Source of the DNA: Stentor coeruleus | Taxonomy: Eukaryota > Ciliophora > Heterotrichea > Heterotrichida > Stentoridae | DNA: 45,000 nt | Assembly (NCBI GenBank): GCA_001970955.1 | Contig: MPUH01000578.1 | Location: forward strand, 1 to 45,000 | Direction: 5' to 3' | Part shown: in pieces, positions 9,224-20,549 of the stretch | Numbering within the stretch: position 1 is the stretch's first letter | Layout of the letters: the number at the start of each line of letters is the position of its first letter | Position numbers and translations under genes: made by a program | Notes under the pieces: model-generated | Told to the model about the DNA's origin: nothing | Seen by the model: the letters and a program-made list of their open reading frames with translations, nothing else | The model's database searches: none

Positions 9224-10530
9224 TATTATTAGTGTAATATGGTATTAGAGTAAAATTTTTAAGCTAAAAATTTTGATGTTTGGATTGATTAGAAGGAATA
9301 GTTTAGGGTTATTAGATTATTCTAAGATTTAAATACTGGTTATTGGGTAATGGGATTATGAAGTTTTTGGGTATTATGATGTTTTTATAGGATTATTATT
9401 TTATTATAAATTTTGGGTTGTCAGGATATTTTTTAGAGTATAAAGTTTGGGTTGTCAGGATAATTTTTAGAGTGGTATGGGTGTTTATTGATTTTATTTG
9501 GTTTTTCGGATAAGGAAATGATTTAAAGGTTTTGTTAATTTTTTATCATGACTAGGTATCAGTCTGGAGAATTTTAGATAATTTATTAGGAAGTTCTTAT
9601 CTTGTATAAAAATAAAACATAATAAAGATAATCTTTTAGGATACATATAACGAATATTATATATAAAATATTACTCTGTATCCTAAAGAAAAAATTTATA
9701 AGGTAATATTATTATATGATTAGTATTTTGAAAACTATATGTAACTTTTTCTAAACACAATAAAATTTTAATCAAACTAAATTCCTATATAAGTCCCTCT
9801 TTTCAATCCTTTGCCTAAATCTACTTTCAAAAAACATCTCAAACCTAAATCACAAAAAGATAAATGTCTCAGATAGTCAATATTCCAATACCAAACATAA
9901 TCATCAATTTCCGATATTTATCCCTCAACAACATTATCTCTTATTTCCTTAACTTTCTTATCACCCCAAACTAAAAAAAAAATTCTATGATTTTTTACTG
10001 TTTAAAAATACACAAAAAAAACTTCAAAAACCTAAAAGTAAAATTCATAAAGAACTCAAATAATACAATAAAATTCTCTTAAAATCTCCTATATAAAAGA
10101 CCCACATACAAATCCAACCATAAGCAAAAAATTGTGTTTTTCACACTATCATACTAAAAAAGCTATACAAATCCCAATTCTCAAAATACACAAACTATCC
10201 ACCTAAAGCTAGAATCCAAAATCAGCAAATAAAATCCTTACCCACAACCCATCATAAATCTTTAAACCCCAAAGCTAAAACTAAGCTTCAACTAAAAATC
10301 CCATATTCTGACATAACATCCAAACCCAAGCCCCATCTTCCATAAAGCTCTTCAATCAGTTCTTACAAATCCATAATCCAAAGCACAGCCGATTTCCTCA
10401 ACTCAAAAGCTAATTTTTTCTTCACTCTAAACAACAAGTGACAGTTAATGAAGATGGTCCTCATCGTCTATTCCCATCTAAACATCTAACCAGCTTAAAA
10501 AAAATCTAGTTTTAAATGTGTATTGATTAC
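9224..10530. other. Long intergenic region with skew switch
   Basis: No convincing gene. About 9224-9560 is G/T-rich and C-poor (5' flank of the minus gene on its left). About 9750-10500 is C/A-rich and strikingly G-poor (3' flank of the minus gene on its right). An imperfect 34-nt tandem duplication starts at 9412 and 9446. A 36-codon frame near 9864 is too weak to call. Confidence 0.6.
9412..9474. repeat. Imperfect 34-nt tandem duplication
   Basis: Two adjacent units sharing TTTGGGTTGTCAGGATA and TTTTTAGAGT, with a period of 34 nt. The second unit is partial. Confidence 0.8.
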
Positions 10531-10905
10531 TTATTTGAGAGGATTTCTGTCTTGATAGTAAACGTCAAAAGACGCTGATAAAAGAGACTTGCCTTGTAAT
10601 GGAATACCCGTTGGGAGATAATCCCATGTATTGTTTGTTGATAGTGGATATTGTTGAAACCAATGTTCTGGGAGTTTTTTATCTTCTAGGTCACGGTCGC
10701 TTATTAAAGACGCTAGTCCTAATACACCGCTTAGAGCTGTTTGATTAGATTTTTTGTTTCTTCGCTTCTTTTGGGAGGGTTCAGGGGAGAACATAACTCG
10801 TTTTGCTGGAGTTGAGCACTCAAGTTCTTTGAAATCTGTAATGATTTCTGTGTGTGAAGCTTCGAGGTTGAAAAGATCTCTTGATGAACGGTATCTGAGC
10901 TGCAT
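10531..10905 (-). CDS. Small hypothetical protein with basic (nuclear-type) cluster
   Basis: A 124-residue protein from ATG 10905 to TAA, not recognised. It has a basic cluster KKRRNKKS (about residues 46-53) that would serve as a nuclear localisation signal, preceded by STPAKRVMFSPEPS with SP/TP sites typical of phosphorylated regions. The second half contains Trp and Pro residues (EHWFQQYPL, WDYLPTGIPL). GC content is visibly higher than in the surrounding DNA, which supports coding. There is no intron signal. Confidence 0.6.
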   Translation of the reverse strand: MQLRYRSSRDLFNLEASHTEIITDFKELECSTPAKRVMFSPEPSQKKRRNKKSNQTALSGVLGLASLISDRDLEDKKLPEHWFQQYPLSTNNTWDYLPTGIPLQGKSLLSASFDVYYQDRNPLK

Positions 10906-12755
10906 CTGTAAGTTAATTATTGTATATTATACTGGTGATTAAATTACTAATGTTGGATTTTATACTGTTTATATGAAGAGGAAACGAAGTCCAAGGATGA
11001 TTTTTAAAATAAAACGATAAAAGTTTACTTTTCAATACTTTCCGGGGTTTTATGAATTATATATGGCATTGGTTCTTTCTTCAAAAACTCTATATTTCCC
11101 TCCAATATTACAATTCTTATATCTTATGAACTTATATTGGATTCCTAAACTTTTTATCTAAAAAACTGTTTGATTTATATAAAAACTTATAACATAGTAT
11201 AAAATCTTTATAAATTTCTATGTGTTTCCAGATTTTTAATTAATTCTAAATATAAAACAAGACTTACAGTTTTTATAAAGCTTATTGTTTTGATATTATT
11301 AATTTTATAGTTCTTTATATATTAGTTTTAGTACCAACGATAGATTTATTAGTTTGGTTTATATCAAATATTAAGATTATGAGTAAGTAATAATGATTAT
11401 TTGGATAATATAAAATTAGGTTGTGATATAAAATTTATGTTTTGATAGAAACTGTTAGAAAATTCTAAACATTTTGATAATAGAAATAATATGTATAAAT
11501 AATATAATTTATATTATGGTGGTGTATTATTGTAATCATTTCGAATTGAAACTTGTAAGTTTTTTTTAGGATAATAGGATATAGTTTTTCTATTTTTACT
11601 AGTAGATTTTTATGTTTATAAATATTATGATATTTATGATGATTTGGTTATTTGAGACTGAAAAGCTATGATTTGATTTTATTATTATAATAGAGTTTAT
11701 ATATATTATACTTATAACTAATATTTGAATATTTTGCACATATAAAACTTGATTTAGATTTCCTTGTCATAAGACATAAAAAATATTTTTTTTGATCAAA
11801 GCTGATCAGAAAATTTTATAATTGCATATAAGTCTTCCAATAATTTAAAAGGTTTAATTGTTTTTTTTTATATACTTATAATATGTATTTATTGATTTAT
11901 CATACTAACACAATAATTTGTATTAAAGGTATTTATAATAAAACCAAATACTAATTATTCATTTACAAATTCTACATATCGTCCATGGTATTTTATTTTT
12001 TATTAAATACTTTCCATTTATTCAATATTTTAATCAATTACCTTATTTTATTATATCTCTATATTAAATCCTAACAATTTTTCATCTTTCCTCTTATAAA
12101 ATCTATATACAATAATGATAAAATAACCCATAATGATATTTTCATCAATAAATAATTTTTTTATATAACTCTTACTGTCTTAATCTTAAAATCCTTATAT
12201 CTAAACATTATAATTTCCTTTATCAATTTTAGACAATACAAAAAGCTTATATAAATGGAAATATTACACTTTGTATAAACCGTTTCAGGACATTCAAAGC
12301 ACATAAAAAAATACAAAATCCTTAATCCCAAATTTCTCAAACAACATTGTAAATATTATATAAAAATAACCCCTTTAAAAAGCATCTAAATCAAATAATT
12401 TTCTATAAAACTTATTATAAATCCTAGTTTTTCTATAATAACTCTTAGCTTATGAGAATTTTTACGTCACTTATTAATCCTTTCTTAATTATGCATCACA
12501 GTCATTAGATTTCCAAAACACTCTCATCAAATTTTCAAATACTCAATACAGAAAAACTGAACTTTATAAGGTAAAACATAAAAAAACCTAAAAAAACTTC
12601 TTTACCTAATTAAAAACCTAATCCCCAACTTGTAAATCCTCTATCCTCACCTTATTCCCCAATAACCACAATCAACCCTCTTTAAAAGCAACCCTTCTAA
12701 TCCCAAAATGCGTATTTTCCTCATAAATTTCTTTAAAATCCTTATAATCAATAGA
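10906..12755. other. Intergenic, about 1.85 kb
   Basis: Very AT-rich with no open frame of interest. It is G-richer near the left end (5' flank of the left gene) and C-rich/G-poor from about 12300 (3' flank of the right gene). No RNA gene was recognised. Confidence 0.6.
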
Positions 12756-13097
12756 TTATTTAAGTGTATAAATCCTCGGCCTTCCAGGAAGCTTCATCAA
12801 CACAGGTTTTGCTTTAATCGTACAATCATCTCTAATATTAACACAAGGTAAAGCCTCTTCTAATTCTATAAGTGTGGCTTCAAGCTTTATAAACAAACGG
12901 TTATAATGATCATTTGTTCCTATAGGCAAACTTTCAAATAAAAATTTGCAATCTGATGGTTTTTGAGGTGATTTTTGACTATCGAAGAATTGTTCTGACG
13001 ATAAACTATCTGTGGTTTCAATGCTATCTTGAATACTATCAGGTGATTTAAATACTTTGCCAAATGAATTATCGGAAATGTTTGAGATACTGAACAT
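12756..13097 (-). CDS. Small hypothetical Ser/Asp-rich protein
   Basis: A 113-residue protein from ATG 13097 to TAA 12756, not recognised. The N-terminal half is Ser/Asp-rich and probably disordered, with SP and SQ sites. The C-terminal half looks folded and helical (DHYNRLFIKLEATLIELEEA), then CVNIRDDCTIKAKP and a basic end PGRPRIYTLK. The codon mix and local GC rise support coding. The gene is isolated, with over 1.7 kb of intergenic DNA on each side. Confidence 0.55.
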   Translation of the reverse strand: MFSISNISDNSFGKVFKSPDSIQDSIETTDSLSSEQFFDSQKSPQKPSDCKFLFESLPIGTNDHYNRLFIKLEATLIELEEALPCVNIRDDCTIKAKPVLMKLPGRPRIYTLK

Positions 13098-14859
13098 TGG
13101 ATTAAGAATATATTATTATAAAAATGCTAAAGTATGGCATATGTAATTTTTGATAACGATTTTGAAATAGTTTTAATGGAAAAATTATAGAAGATTTAGT
13201 TTGGCAAAAGGAAGGGAAAGTGTTGGATGGGTTGAAAATGACTTAGAGAATATGCTTTTTGTGTGAAAAAAGTTGGAGAGTTTATGTTTGGGTAAAGGAT
13301 TTAAAGGAAAAAGGCAAATGGTAAATGGAAAAACTATGGTGGTCATAGATTTAAAGGTTTATATAATCCTAAATTTTAAAATCTCGATATCTTTAAACTT
13401 AACTTCTTGTTCTTTTTGTTTCTATCTTAAATTAAAACATTGTGCTTAATTATCATCAAGTTTTAATCTCTGCTTAGATTTCTTGTTTATCATTGCCTGA
13501 AAAATTTTCTTATATAAAAACTCTTTCTGACTCTTTGTTGAATAACGTTATAGTTATAGTTTATGATAATCCTTTTAAAAGATAATCTAAGCTAAGAAAA
13601 TACTTAATCTTATAGGTTAAGCATTTAAGGTAATGTTTAGTGTATTTTGGTATACTCATAAAGGTATTTCTTTAGTTTAGGATGTATATAAAAGGTAATG
13701 AAAAATAGTCTCTAGTATTCATGAAGATTTGATGAAAGATTATCAGTAAACTCTTGCGTGCAGAAGGAAAATTTTGAATTTTTTAAACAAAGGGTAAAAA
13801 TAAAAGTAGGTTAAAATCAAGATATCCTAGTTTATAAGTTGAAGAGGTTTTAAAGTTTGGGTGTTAAGGAATAATCAAGACTTTTTATGAGAATTGCTTA
13901 TATAATATTGTATTACAGGGAGAATAGGGTATTTTTTATAAAAAAATATGTGAAATTATACATCAGTAGTGAATATAATTTGATTTTTTGTATAGTTGTA
14001 TAAGAAAATATACTACAAAAATATTATGTTTTAAGCTAAAAAACATATAAAATATAATAGATTCGCCTTTATAAAAATATAAGTAATTTTTTTTTGGTTT
14101 AGGACTTAGTGACAAACTACATGAATAAAACATTTTGGTATGTAAATCTAAAAAAAAAATAGCTTAAAGCGATTGACTATGATGGTCTTAAGATAAACAA
14201 ATTTTACGCTTAAAAGATGAATATTAATACAACATTATTGGAAAATTAAACTAAACTAACAAGTCATATACAATCAAAAACAATAATCATAGTCGAAAAT
14301 AAACACTTTTTTACTGTTGATAAAATAAACTACCAATTTTTTATCATCTTTAAGTATAATGGTATTAGTTTATATATATTAAAATTCTATAAGATATATA
14401 TTTATACCAAAATCTTACTTTTATAATAAACTGATTTTCTTGTAATTTTCTTTAAATAATTATATAACTTACTAATCATAAAAATATACCTAAACTTTTT
14501 ATCATTATCCATAAAACTCAGTATGATTTTTTATCTATTTCCTAATCTTAAATATAAACTTACTATTTTCAAAAAAACTATCTCAAAATTTTCCCTAATC
14601 AATCCTTTCAGTTAAAAACAAACTATTATAAAATCAAGCTAATTCTAGCATATATTTATCTTAAAAATATTTTCTAAAGCTCAACCCACACTACCGAAAT
14701 GGTAAAATTTCCATATATCCACTGCAAAATCTGTTAAAACATCAACACAACCTAAAAAAATATAATCCTACCTCTTTAAAATCTTCTTCTAAATCACCAG
14801 CTTTCAATACATATAATTCCCCAATTTACCATAACAACCCTTCTAGACTAATAATATAA
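13098..14859. other. Divergent intergenic region, about 1.76 kb
   Basis: No gene seen. 13110-13360 is G/T-rich (5' flank of the left minus gene); about 14560-14859 is C/A-rich and G-poor (5' flank of the plus-strand phosphatase). The middle is plain AT-rich DNA. Confidence 0.6.
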
Positions 14860-15439
14860 ATGAAGAAATCCAAAGTGCTAAAAACACGTGCCATACCCCC
14901 TCCAAACGATGCTTTCGAACGAATGAAACGAGTTTATATCAACCAAATCACCCGTTCAGACTCCCATCCTCAAAAGGTAATAATCGATTAGAATCTAGAT
15001 TGTGGATCATCTGTATCTAGGATCAGTTGGAGCTGCATACAATTTACAAGTCCTCAAAAGTTTGAATATTTCTCATATACTAACAATCTGTGAATGTTTA
15101 CCTCCAAAATTCCCTGATGAATTTACATATAAAATCATCCCAGTCACTGATGAGCCGTCAACAAAATTAACCAACCATTTCAAAGATGCTTTAGAGTTTA
15201 TAAGATCAGCTATTCAAGAAGGGAAAAATGTTCTTGTGCATTGTTTTGCTGGGGTTTCTAGATCAGCAAGTATTGTTATAGCATATTTGATCAGATATCA
15301 TAAAATGGAATATACTAATGCTTATAATTTTGTTAAAAACAAAAGACCATGGATCAACCCTAATTATGGGTTTCAAGGACAATTGAGGAGGTATTGCATT
15401 TTTAGTAAGGAACAAAGGCAGAAAGGAGTTGAAGCTTAG
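14860..15439 (+). CDS. Dual-specificity protein phosphatase (with an unusual 22-nt intron)
   Basis: A compact DSP that removes phosphate from Tyr and Ser/Thr of signalling proteins. The catalytic frame has no ATG of its own near its N-terminus (its first codons include GTG at 15002). An ATG at 14860 opens a plausible upstream exon (MKKSKVLKTRAIPPPNDAF...). Joining it over a 22-nt intron at 14977-14998 gives QKIVDHLYLGS, the expected DSP N-terminus, and a 185-residue protein. The signature HCFAGVSRS has Cys121 and Arg127; the general acid is Asp90 (PVTDEP), 31 residues upstream, as usual. KRPWINPNYGFQGQL is the typical C-terminal helix. The protein is little more than the catalytic domain, as in VHR-type atypical DSPs. 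Confidence 0.85.
14977..14998 (+). other. Probable 22-nt intron containing a 15-nt decoy
   Basis: It begins GTA, ends CTAG, and has an A six bases from the end like the 15-nt introns. A nested 15-nt string at 14977-14991 also starts GTA and ends TAG but has G at position 10. Only the 22-nt removal restores the phosphatase frame. Confidence 0.65.
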
Positions 15440-15695
15440 AGAAATAATTAATGATTTTTTTTTGATAGAAATAATTGTTATGGTTTTAGAAATATTGGAA
15501 AGTACATGTTAGGATTGAATGAGACTGTTGGAAGTTTAGGGATTTTAAAGGTTGGAATGAGGTTTTTTAAGAGGATTTTGGAATTTTGGAAGTTTGTTGG
15601 GTTTAGTAGTTGAAGAGATATTAAGTTTGAGGGATAATTATGATTATTGTGAGGAAATAGGAAAAATATTAGTTGCGCGTAATTCATAATTTTAA

Positions 15696-17264
15696 ATGGG
15701 AGATACAGAATTTTACTTGCAGCAAATAGAATTTTTAGAATTCAGACTAGAAGATGCAAAGAATAGAGAAATGCAGCAAAAAGCTATGTATGAGTCAATG
15801 CTAAAAAGTTTGTCACAAGAAACAAGTAATTCTGACAATAATGAAATGCTTCTTAAAATGCAGCAAGAACACAAACTCAATCAAGAGTCCCTCGAATACG
15901 AGTATAAAGAAAAAATTAACACCCTGCAGCAATCACTAAGTCAGTTTGAAAGCCAATACGAGTCTTTAAAACTCGAAACCTCAAGCCAAAAATCTAATTT
16001 CGATCGAAAACTTTCATTCTTAGACCTTGAGCTTAAAACTAAACATTCTCAGCTTATAGAAAAAGACTTAAAATTATCATCTTTAGAACTCCTCCTAAGC
16101 CAAAAAGATAAGGAAATTAAAATATTGCGTAAAACTATAGAAGATCAGTCTTCAACCCATTCAGAAGAGCTTTTAAAAATCCAAAGTGAAAACAATACCA
16201 AGCTTGAAACTTTAAAATCTATATACGACACTGAGAAACTAGTTCTTCAAAGCCATATTTCCCGCTTAGAAATTGAAAACTCTTCTCATTCATCAAAAGA
16301 TCATCTATCCGATATAGTCTTAGGAATAGAAAACTCTTCATCCCGATTAGACGAATTAACAAAATCCATAGAAAAAATCCGTTCTGATTGTTTAGAATCC
16401 TTTACATCTATTATAAACAGCACAGAAACCCATATAAACACAATAAGTGACCTACCTTTAAAAGACCGTCTGGATTTGACTGAAAAAATGCTTCGGCATT
16501 TTTCATTTACTCAAGACAACTTCGCTAAAATCAAAAAAACAGTTAATTCGTTAAGAAAAGTCCTTGATAAAAAAGAAGAAAAAGAAAAAAATTTAAAAGA
16601 AGCTATACAAAGAAAAGATGAAGAAATAGAAAGATTTCAAAGAGCTGTGAGTATTGCTGCAGAACAAACTAAAGGAAGAAATGGGAAACTTATTGAAGAC
16701 CTTGTAAGAAAAGAAACTGAGATTATAAGTTTAAAAAGGATTGTTGGGGAATTAAGACAAGGTGATGGGAAAAATAAACCTCCAGCTTGGGTTCCTCAAC
16801 ATAAACGTGCTAGGACAATGTCAGCACATAGTTCTCCTTTTAAATTCTTGGGTAAAATCCAAGTGACTCCATTGGATTTGACTAATATTAATACTTTTTA
16901 TTCACCTACAGAAAGCAAAGATCCGGCAACACAAACTACAGCTTCGACTACGAGGGCATCAGATGAGAAACTGGAAATTTATAAGAAAAAAATTAATGCA
17001 TTGGAAATTAAATTGGCCAAAATGAAAAATCAAAGAGATAGGGCGAAAAACCTGTCTGAAAAACTTTTATTTGAACTTAAACAGCGGAAACTTGATTTGG
17101 CGATTCTTCAAGAAAACTTCGCTGAACAAAAACACAATTTTTATAGCCAAGTCAAAGGGTTAACCTGTTATTTATCTAACATCTGCAATTCTCCTTTGCT
17201 TCCGAAAATACTTAAACAAGACCTAGGGAAAATTCTTGAGAGTTTATATCAAATGTTTAATTAA
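15696..17264 (+). CDS. Long coiled-coil protein
   Basis: A 522-residue protein with no enzymatic domain. Coiled-coil heptads cover most of residues 1-200 and 265-350, rich in Gln, Glu, Lys, Leu and Ser. A Pro/Ser/Thr-rich break follows (about 355-420, KPPAWVPQHKRARTMSAHSS), then a second coiled coil (about 425-480) and a short C-terminal helical end. This organisation is typical of centrosomal/basal-body or cytoskeletal scaffolds, but nothing identifies a specific family. The gene ends only 29 nt before the start of the MORN gene on the same strand. The start is ATG 15696. Confidence 0.85.
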   Translation: MGDTEFYLQQIEFLEFRLEDAKNREMQQKAMYESMLKSLSQETSNSDNNEMLLKMQQEHKLNQESLEYEYKEKINTLQQSLSQFESQYESLKLETSSQKSNFDRKLSFLDLELKTKHSQLIEKDLKLSSLELLLSQKDKEIKILRKTIEDQSSTHSEELLKIQSENNTKLETLKSIYDTEKLVLQSHISRLEIENSSHSSKDHLSDIVLGIENSSSRLDELTKSIEKIRSDCLESFTSIINSTETHINTISDLPLKDRLDLTEKMLRHFSFTQDNFAKIKKTVNSLRKVLDKKEEKEKNLKEAIQRKDEEIERFQRAVSIAAEQTKGRNGKLIEDLVRKETEIISLKRIVGELRQGDGKNKPPAWVPQHKRARTMSAHSSPFKFLGKIQVTPLDLTNINTFYSPTESKDPATQTTASTTRASDEKLEIYKKKINALEIKLAKMKNQRDRAKNLSEKLLFELKQRKLDLAILQENFAEQKHNFYSQVKGLTCYLSNICNSPLLPKILKQDLGKILESLYQMFN

Positions 17265-17293
17265 TACTGCTTTTGTAATAGGATAATTATAAA
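17265..17293 (+). promoter_or_regulatory. 29-nt spacer between two same-strand genes
   Basis: Only 29 nt separate the TAA of the coiled-coil gene from the ATG of the MORN gene. Any 3' UTR, poly(A) signal and promoter of the next gene must fit here or overlap the coding sequences. No intron can fuse the two frames. Confidence 0.6.
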
Positions 17294-18220
17294 ATGGGTC
17301 TGGCAAACTGTAAATGTAAAGCAGAGCCTGATAACTCAGTACCAGTTGAGTTTTTAGGCCACAGTAAAATTGAAGCTACCCTCTCTACCCCTGAAAACCT
17401 TAAAAAATTCTCAGATGTAATCCCAGAGCATAGAGAAGATATTGGAATATCAACAAAAGCAGTCTGGGATATTTCACCTAAATTTACATATGTTGATGAC
17501 TCAGAAGAAATAACAGATTGGAAAGAAATCAAATTAGAAGATGGGCTTTATATAGGAGAATATGCAGAAGATCAACCTCATGGTCGGGGAATTCAATTTT
17601 TAAAAGATGGAAGTTTAATAGAAGGTCATTGGGATAATGGGCTTATAATAGGAAGAGGTCGTTTGATATTTTCAAATGGGGATTGTTACAATGGGGATTT
17701 TTTCAATGGGAAACTTGATGGAAAAGGTTCTTTGGTTAGTATGAATGGGACAAAATATGAAGGGGATTGGGTTAATTCTAAACAAAATGGTATGGGAAGA
17801 GAACTTTGGGTTGATGGGTCTGAATTTGTTGGAGAATTCAAAGAAGGGCTTAAAAGTGGTAAAGGAACTTTCTGGTGGAAAGATGGGAATGTGTATCAGG
17901 GAGAATTTTATAAAAACAATATTAATGGGATGGGAAATTATGAATGGAGTGATGGGAGGAAATATGAAGGACAATTTGTTGATAATAAAATGCATGGTAA
18001 AGGAAAGTTTTATTGGCCTAATGGAAGATATTATGAAGGGGATTTTGCTAATGATTTAAAACATGGATATGGGAAACTTGTATGGCCAGATGGAAAAGTA
18101 TATGAAGGAGACTGGATGAAAGGTAAAAGGCATGGTATTGGTTCAATGAGTGTTTCGACAACTACTGCTAAAAGAGGAGAGTGGAGGAATGGACAAAGGT
18201 ATAGATGGCTTGATGTTTAA
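17294..18220 (+). CDS. MORN-repeat protein with potential N-terminal acylation site
   Basis: A 308-residue protein. From about residue 88 it carries nine consecutive MORN repeats of about 23 residues (for example YIGEYAEDQPHGRGIQF, KYEGDWVNSKQNGMGREL, VYQGEFYKNNINGMGNYEW, YYEGDFANDLKHGYGKLVW). MORN repeats form an extended beta scaffold that binds lipids or proteins and organises membrane-cytoskeleton contacts in protists. The N-terminus MGLANCKCK fits N-myristoylation at Gly2 plus palmitoylation at Cys6/Cys8, which would target it to a membrane. Residues 10-85 are a non-repeat spacer. There is no catalytic domain such as the PIP5K fused to MORN in plants. The last repeat is degenerate. Confidence 0.92.
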   Translation: MGLANCKCKAEPDNSVPVEFLGHSKIEATLSTPENLKKFSDVIPEHREDIGISTKAVWDISPKFTYVDDSEEITDWKEIKLEDGLYIGEYAEDQPHGRGIQFLKDGSLIEGHWDNGLIIGRGRLIFSNGDCYNGDFFNGKLDGKGSLVSMNGTKYEGDWVNSKQNGMGRELWVDGSEFVGEFKEGLKSGKGTFWWKDGNVYQGEFYKNNINGMGNYEWSDGRKYEGQFVDNKMHGKGKFYWPNGRYYEGDFANDLKHGYGKLVWPDGKVYEGDWMKGKRHGIGSMSVSTTTAKRGEWRNGQRYRWLDV

Positions 18221-19243
18221 GATTGTAAAGTTTAAGTTTTGTGTTTTAATAAATGTTGCCAGATGGGAAAACTTTTTTGTGTGGATGATTTTTGAAATTT
18301 ATATGGTTGAAAATGGATTTTTACTGTTTTTTGATTTTGTGGATGTTTAGAAGATAGAAGTTTTTTTAGAGAATGGGAAAAGTAATTGAGTCTTAGGGTT
18401 TTAAATTGGACATGAGGTTATTGCGATGCTAGAATGCTAGAATTTGAGATGAAGTTTATTAAGAAAATGTTTTTGAGGAAGATAAAAGATTTTAATAAAA
18501 GATTTATGGAATAAGACTAGAAAGAAGGATAAGAGATAATTTGATATTTGAGAATGATTTTAGAGTAGGTTTTTTTGGTAGATATATGGGCGAAAAAAAT
18601 ATGGATAATTTTTTTTAATCTTATATTTCGACTTGGTGATATAAACTATGAGAAAGGTATTGCCCTAAACAAAATTATGCTTCAAAGTATTTGAGCTATG
18701 CATCAGTAATAAAAAAAATACCTTAAATAATAAGATTTGTCTTTAAAACTTATAAATATTGTTTCAGTAATATTTTTGGTTATCAGAAACATAAATTTTT
18801 ATGATTTCTTATCAAAAAACCTATAAACTATAAAAAAATCATCAAGTCTATATATCATCATATAATTATTATATTTAAACCCAATAATCATATACTTTTG
18901 CTCTTAGTCTAACTTCCAATAGTAATTTTCTATATTTTATATCAAAACCTAAAACATCATAAAGCTTATCATATTCATATCCCATCTTCTAAAAACTATA
19001 AGAAAATAATATTATCATCATTTCCAAATAACTCAGTCTCAACATATACAAACCATTTATTTTAAGCTTATTTCCTAATAAATTTTTCACCAATGCTATT
19101 TTACTGTTATACATATAAAATTTTCATATCTCTAAATCTTAAAGCGTTCTTCATCATACAATTTCCAACACTTTTGCCTACAAACTTTTATACCCACAAA
19201 AATTCCCTATTTTTATAAAGCAATCTATGTTTTCTAATAAATA
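18221..19243. other. Intergenic, clear example of the flank skew switch
   Basis: 18221-18620 is G/T-rich with very few C. 18840-19243 is C/A-rich with very few G. The switch lies near 18650-18800. No gene or RNA was recognised. Confidence 0.65.
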
Positions 19244-20449
19244 ATGCGTAAAAGGGACCTTGAAAGATCTGTGGGCTCGGTATCAACCTTATCCAGCCGC
19301 AGATATATACCTAAAATAAACGATCCATGTGAAGAATCCTTAGATGGAGACTCTCTTTTTAACTGTACCTTGAATTCTAGAAAAGTTCATACAGTTCGCC
19401 GTTCAGATAGTGACCATGTCCTAGCCAGCATAATAGAAGAAAAAGTTAGCAATTTAAAATCAAAATTTGGCGAACTAACTGGGTTAAGAGAAAAACTCAT
19501 CGGATCAAGTGTCGAGCTCAAATCACCATCAAAATATCTTACAATCAACAAACCTCGTTTAAAATCATACGAGCGGTCCAAACAGACGAAAAACAGAACT
19601 TTTCTAGACAGCACAATTTTCCCAACCGAAGAAAGTCGTCTACAAACAATCGAGTGCCATGAACGAGACTCTGATATTGAAGCTAGTAAATTTTTCTGTA
19701 ATCCAAACTTCGAAAAGTTTTTATTTGATAGCGAGCCTAAAACTACTACTCTCAATTCTATAGCCTGTGAATGTAAAACCTTAAAATCAGAAGTTGAATC
19801 TTTAACTAAAAAACTATCTTCAACAGAAAAACAACTAAAAGATAGTGAAAGAATCAGAGCATATCAAGAATCAATCATTCATGTTAAAGATAGGGAAATC
19901 AAAGAAGCAGAAGAAAAGTATAAAATGGTAATTGAAATGAATAATACGTTAAAATTGCATATAAACAGATTGGAAAATAAACTTAAGAATGTTGACTCAA
20001 GAAAATCTGTTAATACAAATGCAATAAGAAATTTATCTTATATAATATTAAGTAAAGAGTCAAGTCCAGTTAAAGAAACAAGTATAAAAACTTTTGAGCC
20101 AAATACAAGCAATAATGTTATGCTTAAATATTTAGAAGTTCTTAATGAACTTCATACATCAGACCAGTTTACATTGACTGTTTATGAGAAATTAAGATAT
20201 AATCAAGGTAAGGAAGCTTTAAGGATGCTTGTTGATATACAAGAAACAATACACGATAGGCTTCAGAGGACAAGAAAAAGTGTAGATGAACTAGAAAATA
20301 TTGTTTATGAATGTAAATCCCCTGTTTTGCCTTATAGGGTTGAAACTGAATCAACAGCTCCATTGATAAAAGAATCAGAAGATAACGACCTTATGTGCTT
20401 TATGAAATGCCAAGCTTCGATGGTAGAGGAATTATTAATGGTTAATTAA
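19244..20449 (+). CDS. Hypothetical coiled-coil protein
   Basis: A 401-residue protein from ATG 19244, not recognised. Residues 1-165 are Ser/Arg-rich and probably disordered. Residues about 170-245 form a clear coiled coil (LKSEVESLTKKLSSTEKQLK through LHINRLENKLKN). A helical C-terminal part follows (KYLEVLNELHT, EALRMLVDIQETIHDRLQRT). There are no membrane segments or enzyme motifs. It is convergent with the START-domain gene, with 100 nt between their stops. A structural or centriolar role is possible but unsupported. Confidence 0.8.
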   Translation: MRKRDLERSVGSVSTLSSRRYIPKINDPCEESLDGDSLFNCTLNSRKVHTVRRSDSDHVLASIIEEKVSNLKSKFGELTGLREKLIGSSVELKSPSKYLTINKPRLKSYERSKQTKNRTFLDSTIFPTEESRLQTIECHERDSDIEASKFFCNPNFEKFLFDSEPKTTTLNSIACECKTLKSEVESLTKKLSSTEKQLKDSERIRAYQESIIHVKDREIKEAEEKYKMVIEMNNTLKLHINRLENKLKNVDSRKSVNTNAIRNLSYIILSKESSPVKETSIKTFEPNTSNNVMLKYLEVLNELHTSDQFTLTVYEKLRYNQGKEALRMLVDIQETIHDRLQRTRKSVDELENIVYECKSPVLPYRVETESTAPLIKESEDNDLMCFMKCQASMVEELLMVN

Positions 20450-20549
20450 TTATTTTAAATACACAAAGAAAACATAATAACAATTGTATGAAAACATTTT
20501 ACTAGATGTTTTTGTTATAAACTTAAAACATTCTAACTTAGATAAAAAT

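Noticed and set aside
17262..17296. Fusion of the coiled-coil and MORN genes through a tiny intron
   Set aside because: No GT...AG of suitable length in the spacer restores a common frame, and the MORN protein has a sensible MG start.
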